64,000 nt of DNA from JAGLOK01 sp963675575 (GTDB taxonomy: Bacteria > Bacillota > Clostridia > Christensenellales > UMGS416), in NCBI GenBank assembly GCA_963675575.1, contig OY776378.1:1426001-1490000 (forward strand), given 5' to 3'. Positions 60,955-64,000 of this stretch are shown piece after piece (position 1 is the first letter of the stretch; each line of letters begins with the position of its first letter). The translations under genes and the position numbers were made by a program. A model generated the notes under the pieces. That model had not been told where the DNA came from. It made no database searches and saw nothing but the letters and a program-made list of their open reading frames with translations.

Positions 60955-62481
60955 ATGACAAACAGTGCACCTAATGTGCTGAAGCTCAAGGAAGAACTTC
61001 TTAAAGGCGGAGGCGCTGAAAAGGTGGAACAACAGCATTCAGCAGGCAAAATGACAGCCCGCGAAAGAATCGACAAGTTAATGGACAAAAACACATTTGT
61101 GGAAATTGATGTTTTTCTTAAGTACAGAAAAAATGACTTCACCACAGACGAAGCCCCTTGTGAGGGCGTTGTTGCGGGTTTTGGCACTATAAACTCACGC
61201 CCGGTATACGTATACGCACAAGATTACACGGTCCTTTCCGGTTCGCTTAGTGAAATGCATGCTAACAAAATCGTCAAAGCAATGGAAATGGCTAAATCTT
61301 CAGGTGTTCCCGTAATTGGAATACTTGACAGCGCTGGAGCAAGGATTCAGGAAGGTGTGGATGCTTTAAACGGCTACGGAAAGATATTTGCAAAAAGCAC
61401 TGAGCTTTCAGGAGTAGTCCCACAAGTAACTGTTGTTGCAGGCCCTTGTATAGGCGCAGGCGCAATAGCAGCTTCGCTTTCTGATATTACGTTGGCTATA
61501 GATGGCATAAGCTCTCTCGGCGCAAACAGCGGTTCCGTTTACGATGCAAAAAACGGAATTGATTACGCTTCAGACATTACTTCCGCAACTTATGCGGGCG
61601 CAGTTTCCGGTCTTACAGACATCGTATGCAAGACCGAAGACGAAGCATATACAAAACTTAAAATTTTATTGGATTTCCTACCGTCAAGCAACATAGAAGA
61701 TGCACCGGATGATGTTATTTCAGATGATATAAACCGCAACACTCCCGAGCTTGACTCTTTTATTGGAAAAATATCTTATGATGTTAAGGAAGTTGTAAAG
61801 GCAATAAGCGACAGTGGAATATTCTTCGAACTTTATGCTGATTATGCTCAAACAGCAATCTGCGGATTCGCAAGAGTGAATTCACGTTCTGTCGGCGTGG
61901 TTGCAAACCAGCCTCAAACTGAGGGCGGCGTGATAAAATGCGATTCTTCTAAAAAGATTGCTTCTTTCGTAGGATTGTGTGACAGCTTCAATATCCCAAT
62001 TGTAACACTTGTGGATACAGTAGGCGTTGAATGTTCTTCGGATGCAGAAAAGGCAGGAATAGTGAAAGATGCTGCAAAAATAGCTTATGCTTATGCTTCA
62101 GCAACCGTTCCTATGGTTACTTTGATATTAAACAAAGCCGTTGGAAGCGCTTATTCATTAATGGCTTCAAAAGCTTTGGGCGCGGACATGGTTTATGCAT
62201 GGCCCAGCGCTTCTATTGAAATATTGCCTGCGGGAACAGCAGCTCAGATAGTTTATGAAGAAGAAATTAAAAATTCTGAGGATTCTGTAAAAGCCAGAAC
62301 TGAATACACAAAGAAATTCGCTGAATATAATTCAAGCCCGATTGCTGCTGCTCAGCGCGGATATATTGATGATATAATTGATCCAATCAATACTCGTCCT
62401 ATATTAGCGGCCGCTCTTGAAATGCTATATTCTAAATATTCTGACATGCCTGCCAAAAAGCACGGCAATATGCCTTTATAA
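60955..62481 (+). CDS. mmdA: Methylmalonyl-CoA decarboxylase alpha (carboxyltransferase) subunit
   Basis: Transfers the carboxyl group of an acyl-CoA to the biotin carrier. The 508-residue crotonase-fold carboxyltransferase has the N-terminal KMTARERIDKLMDKNTFVEID, GARIQEGVDAL, GPCIGAGAIAASLSDI, and the C-terminal LILNKAVGSAYSLMASKALGADMVYAWP region. This length fits MmdA and PccB proteins; GcdA of glutaconyl-CoA decarboxylase is longer. With the three following genes it forms a Na+-pumping complex. SD GGAGG precedes the ATG. Confidence 0.92.
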   Translation: MTNSAPNVLKLKEELLKGGGAEKVEQQHSAGKMTARERIDKLMDKNTFVEIDVFLKYRKNDFTTDEAPCEGVVAGFGTINSRPVYVYAQDYTVLSGSLSEMHANKIVKAMEMAKSSGVPVIGILDSAGARIQEGVDALNGYGKIFAKSTELSGVVPQVTVVAGPCIGAGAIAASLSDITLAIDGISSLGANSGSVYDAKNGIDYASDITSATYAGAVSGLTDIVCKTEDEAYTKLKILLDFLPSSNIEDAPDDVISDDINRNTPELDSFIGKISYDVKEVVKAISDSGIFFELYADYAQTAICGFARVNSRSVGVVANQPQTEGGVIKCDSSKKIASFVGLCDSFNIPIVTLVDTVGVECSSDAEKAGIVKDAAKIAYAYASATVPMVTLILNKAVGSAYSLMASKALGADMVYAWPSASIEILPAGTAAQIVYEEEIKNSEDSVKARTEYTKKFAEYNSSPIAAAQRGYIDDIIDPINTRPILAAALEMLYSKYSDMPAKKHGNMPL

Positions 62482-62493
62482 GGGAGTGAGAGA

Positions 62494-62844
62494 ATGTTTA
62501 TAAATTTATCATCACTCACATTGTCTGTGTTATCTGCTCAGCAAAAAGCTAGCTGGGGGTTAAATGGACTTATAATGGGCCTGGGAAGTGTTTTTATAAT
62601 TTTGGTGCTATTAATATTAGTTATCAATCTTTTAAAGCTTACTTCTGTCAATAAGAAGAAAACCGGGCAGGTAAAACCTCTTTCATCAGCAAACGATTCA
62701 GCAGTAAAAGCATATAAAGAAGATGAATCAGAGATTATCGCAGTTATTATAGCCGCAATCAATTGTATGGCACAACGCGAAGGAAAAAAATTCGCTATAA
62801 AATCTTACAAGCGGGTGGGCACTCGCACAAATAGAAGTTATTAA
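62494..62844 (+). CDS. mmdD: OadG/MmdD-like small membrane subunit of the decarboxylase
   Basis: A 116-residue protein with one strong membrane helix (about residues 26-48, IMGLGSVFIILVLLILVINLL-like, given as GLGSVFIILVLLILV) and a charged C-terminal half ending KSYKRVGTRTNRSY. It has the shape of OadG/MmdD, which holds the decarboxylase complex together. The sequence is poorly conserved in this family, so the call rests partly on its place between mmdA and the biotin carrier. Confidence 0.8.
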   Translation: MFINLSSLTLSVLSAQQKASWGLNGLIMGLGSVFIILVLLILVINLLKLTSVNKKKTGQVKPLSSANDSAVKAYKEDESEIIAVIIAAINCMAQREGKKFAIKSYKRVGTRTNRSY

Positions 62845-62859
62845 TTTTAGGAGGATATC

Positions 62860-63219
62860 ATGAGAAAATTTAAAATAAAAGTCAATAATAAAGCATATGA
62901 AGTAGAAGTCGAGGAAGTCGGAGGCACTTTAGCCCCTTCAAAGTCTACACCTTCCTCTTCGCCTGTTGCGGCAGCTCCAGCAGCTGATGCTTCAGCTCCT
63001 GCAGGTTCAACAGAAGTTGTTGCTCCAATGCCAGGCGCCGTAATGGATGTCAAGGTAAACAAAGGTGACAAAGTAAATGAAGGCGATGTTTTGCTTATTC
63101 TTGAAGCTATGAAAATGGAGAATGAAATAAAAGCACCGGTTTCCGGCGAAGTTGTTGCAGTTTCGGCTGTAAAGGGAACAACAGTTGAAACAGGCGATTT
63201 ACTTATCGCAATAGCTTAG
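62860..63219 (+). CDS. mmdC: Biotin carrier subunit of the decarboxylase
   Basis: A 119-residue protein with an N-terminal acidic stretch (FKIKVNNKAYEVEVEEVG), an Ala/Pro/Ser-rich hinge (about 27-45) and a biotinyl domain with the biotin lysine K85 in EAMKMEN, 34 residues from the end. It carries CO2 from MmdA to the membrane subunit. SD AGGAGG precedes the ATG. Confidence 0.94.
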   Translation: MRKFKIKVNNKAYEVEVEEVGGTLAPSKSTPSSSPVAAAPAADASAPAGSTEVVAPMPGAVMDVKVNKGDKVNEGDVLLILEAMKMENEIKAPVSGEVVAVSAVKGTTVETGDLLIAIA

Positions 63220-63234
63220 CAATGGAGGTAAAGA

Positions 63235-64000
63235 ATGGCATCATCAATTAATTTGGGTGACTTCCTTACAAAATTCATTAATGAAATGGGTTTTATGGGG
63301 CTTTTCACCGGAACCGGATACTTAAACGTTATTATGATAGTAATATCATTTGTACTTTTATATCTGGCAATCGTAAAAAAATATGAGCCGCTTTTATTGC
63401 TCCCAATAGCTTTTGGCATGTTGCTAACAAACCTGCCATTCACTGATCTTTTTCATGAAGAGCTGTGGGTGATTCAAGAAGGACATGTGGACGTAGCCCA
63501 CGTTTTCCAGGAAGGCGGCCTTTTAGACTTGCTGTATCTTGGCGTAAAACTTGGAATATATCCACCATTGATTTTCTTGGGTGTTGGAGCTATGACTGAT
63601 TTTGGCCCATTAATCGCAAACCCCAAGAGTCTTCTTTTGGGCGCAGCGGCTCAGTTGGGAATATTTGTTGCTTTCTTTGGCGCGTTGTTCTTGGGTTTTA
63701 ATTTGGGAGAAGCGGCTTCAATAGGAATAATCGGCGGAGCCGATGGACCGACAGCTATTTATACAGCATCAAAGCTTGCACCGGATTTGCTAGGACCCAT
63801 AGCTGTGGCCGCATATTCATATATGGCGTTGGTGCCAATTATCCAGCCGCCTATAATGCGATTGCTGACTACTAAAAAAGAACGTAGAATCGTTATGAAA
63901 CAGCTTAGACATGTTTCTAAGACGGAAAAAATTATTTTCCCGATAGTTGTTACACTTGTTGTAGCTCTAATCATACCAAAAGCAGCACCGCTAATCGGAA
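63235..64000 (+). CDS. mmdB: Na+-transporting decarboxylase beta subunit, 5' part (runs off the window)
   Basis: Translating from ATG 63235 (SD GGAGG at 63223-63227) gives an open frame to the end of the window, 255 residues of about 375 to 390. It is very hydrophobic and carries the conserved beta-subunit motifs NPKSLLLGAAAQ and GIIGGADGPTAIYTASKLAP, the latter with the essential aspartate of the Na+ channel. It couples decarboxylation of carboxybiotin to Na+ export. It is last of mmdA-D-C-B in view. Confidence 0.93.
   Translation, partial: MASSINLGDFLTKFINEMGFMGLFTGTGYLNVIMIVISFVLLYLAIVKKYEPLLLLPIAFGMLLTNLPFTDLFHEELWVIQEGHVDVAHVFQEGGLLDLLYLGVKLGIYPPLIFLGVGAMTDFGPLIANPKSLLLGAAAQLGIFVAFFGALFLGFNLGEAASIGIIGGADGPTAIYTASKLAPDLLGPIAVAAYSYMALVPIIQPPIMRLLTTKKERRIVMKQLRHVSKTEKIIFPIVVTLVVALIIPKAAPLIG

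Noticed and set aside
1..64000. CRISPR array, toxin-antitoxin pair or phage-defence cassette
   Set aside because: No regularly spaced repeats and no gene pair of those families was found; the window is almost entirely housekeeping genes in familiar order.

Overview
The window is AT-rich chromosomal DNA from a Gram-positive anaerobe of the Firmicutes, most probably class Clostridia. The evidence is the gene set and its order: a T-box-controlled trpS, HPr kinase with a Crh-type HPr, WhiA, RapZ, IreB, ComFB, a DUF512-der-plsY cluster, an M50 protease-scpAB-rluB cluster, a rimP-nusA-ylxR-ylxQ-infB-rbfA-nrnA-truB-ribF operon, butyrate kinase and a sodium-pumping biotin decarboxylase. Several genes use TTG or GTG starts behind good Shine-Dalgarno (SD) sequences. 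I see no prophage, integrase, transposase, CRISPR array or toxin/defence cassette. This is core genome, and the interest lies in regulatory DNA and in a few altered genes.

Layout. 1-5.9 kb: 3' part of aspS, tcdA, an RseC-like gene, glyA, then an iron-sulfur operon iscR-iscS-iscU ending in a clear terminator. 6.0-11.0 kb: an unrecognised lipoprotein, a convergent MecA-type penicillin-binding protein, a YabE-like 3D-domain protein and rsmA. 11.1-16.7 kb: a small P-loop protein, thrC, an OGG-type glycosylase, comFB, trpS on the minus strand with its T-box leader, a GNAT acetyltransferase and a DUF2284 protein. 16.8-19.8 kb: FHA protein, SEDS glycosyltransferase, and a class B PBP homologue that has lost all three catalytic motifs. 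20-31.9 kb: uvrC, a HAD phosphatase, hprK, murB, rapZ, whiA, crh, dnaE, an IlvN-like protein and buk. 31.9-34.2 kb: a minus-strand ABC importer of the SsuABC/NMT1 type. 34.3-42.5 kb: uvrB-uvrA under a probable LexA site, then DUF512, der and plsY. 42.6-46.3 kb: a metallo-beta-lactamase-fold protein, a PanT-like ECF transporter subunit, coaX and hom. 46.3-46.8 kb: tRNA-Gln(CUG) and tRNA-Glu(CUC) on the minus strand, beside a stray copy of a tRNA-Glu 3' end. 47-55.2 kb: the rimP-ribF operon. 55.2-57.9 kb: ireB, an aldo/keto reductase-ferredoxin fusion, ruvX, a DUF1292 protein and a frameshifted purine nucleoside phosphorylase. 58-60.8 kb: M50 protease, scpA, scpB, rluB. 60.9-64 kb: mmdA, an OadG-like subunit, a biotin carrier and the start of the beta subunit, which runs off the window.

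How the genes work together. IscR, IscS and IscU form a self-regulated Fe-S assembly unit. HprK and Crh form a carbon-signalling pair without the usual YvcK gene beside them. PanT and CoaX would couple pantothenate uptake to the first step of CoA synthesis. UvrA, B and C cover excision repair. The decarboxylase would turn decarboxylation energy into a sodium gradient. The observations most worth checking are the catalytically dead PBP partnered with FHA and SEDS proteins, an attenuator-like double hairpin before rimP-nusA, the single-base frameshift in the nucleoside phosphorylase, and two strong promoters so close to their ATG that the messages should be leaderless.
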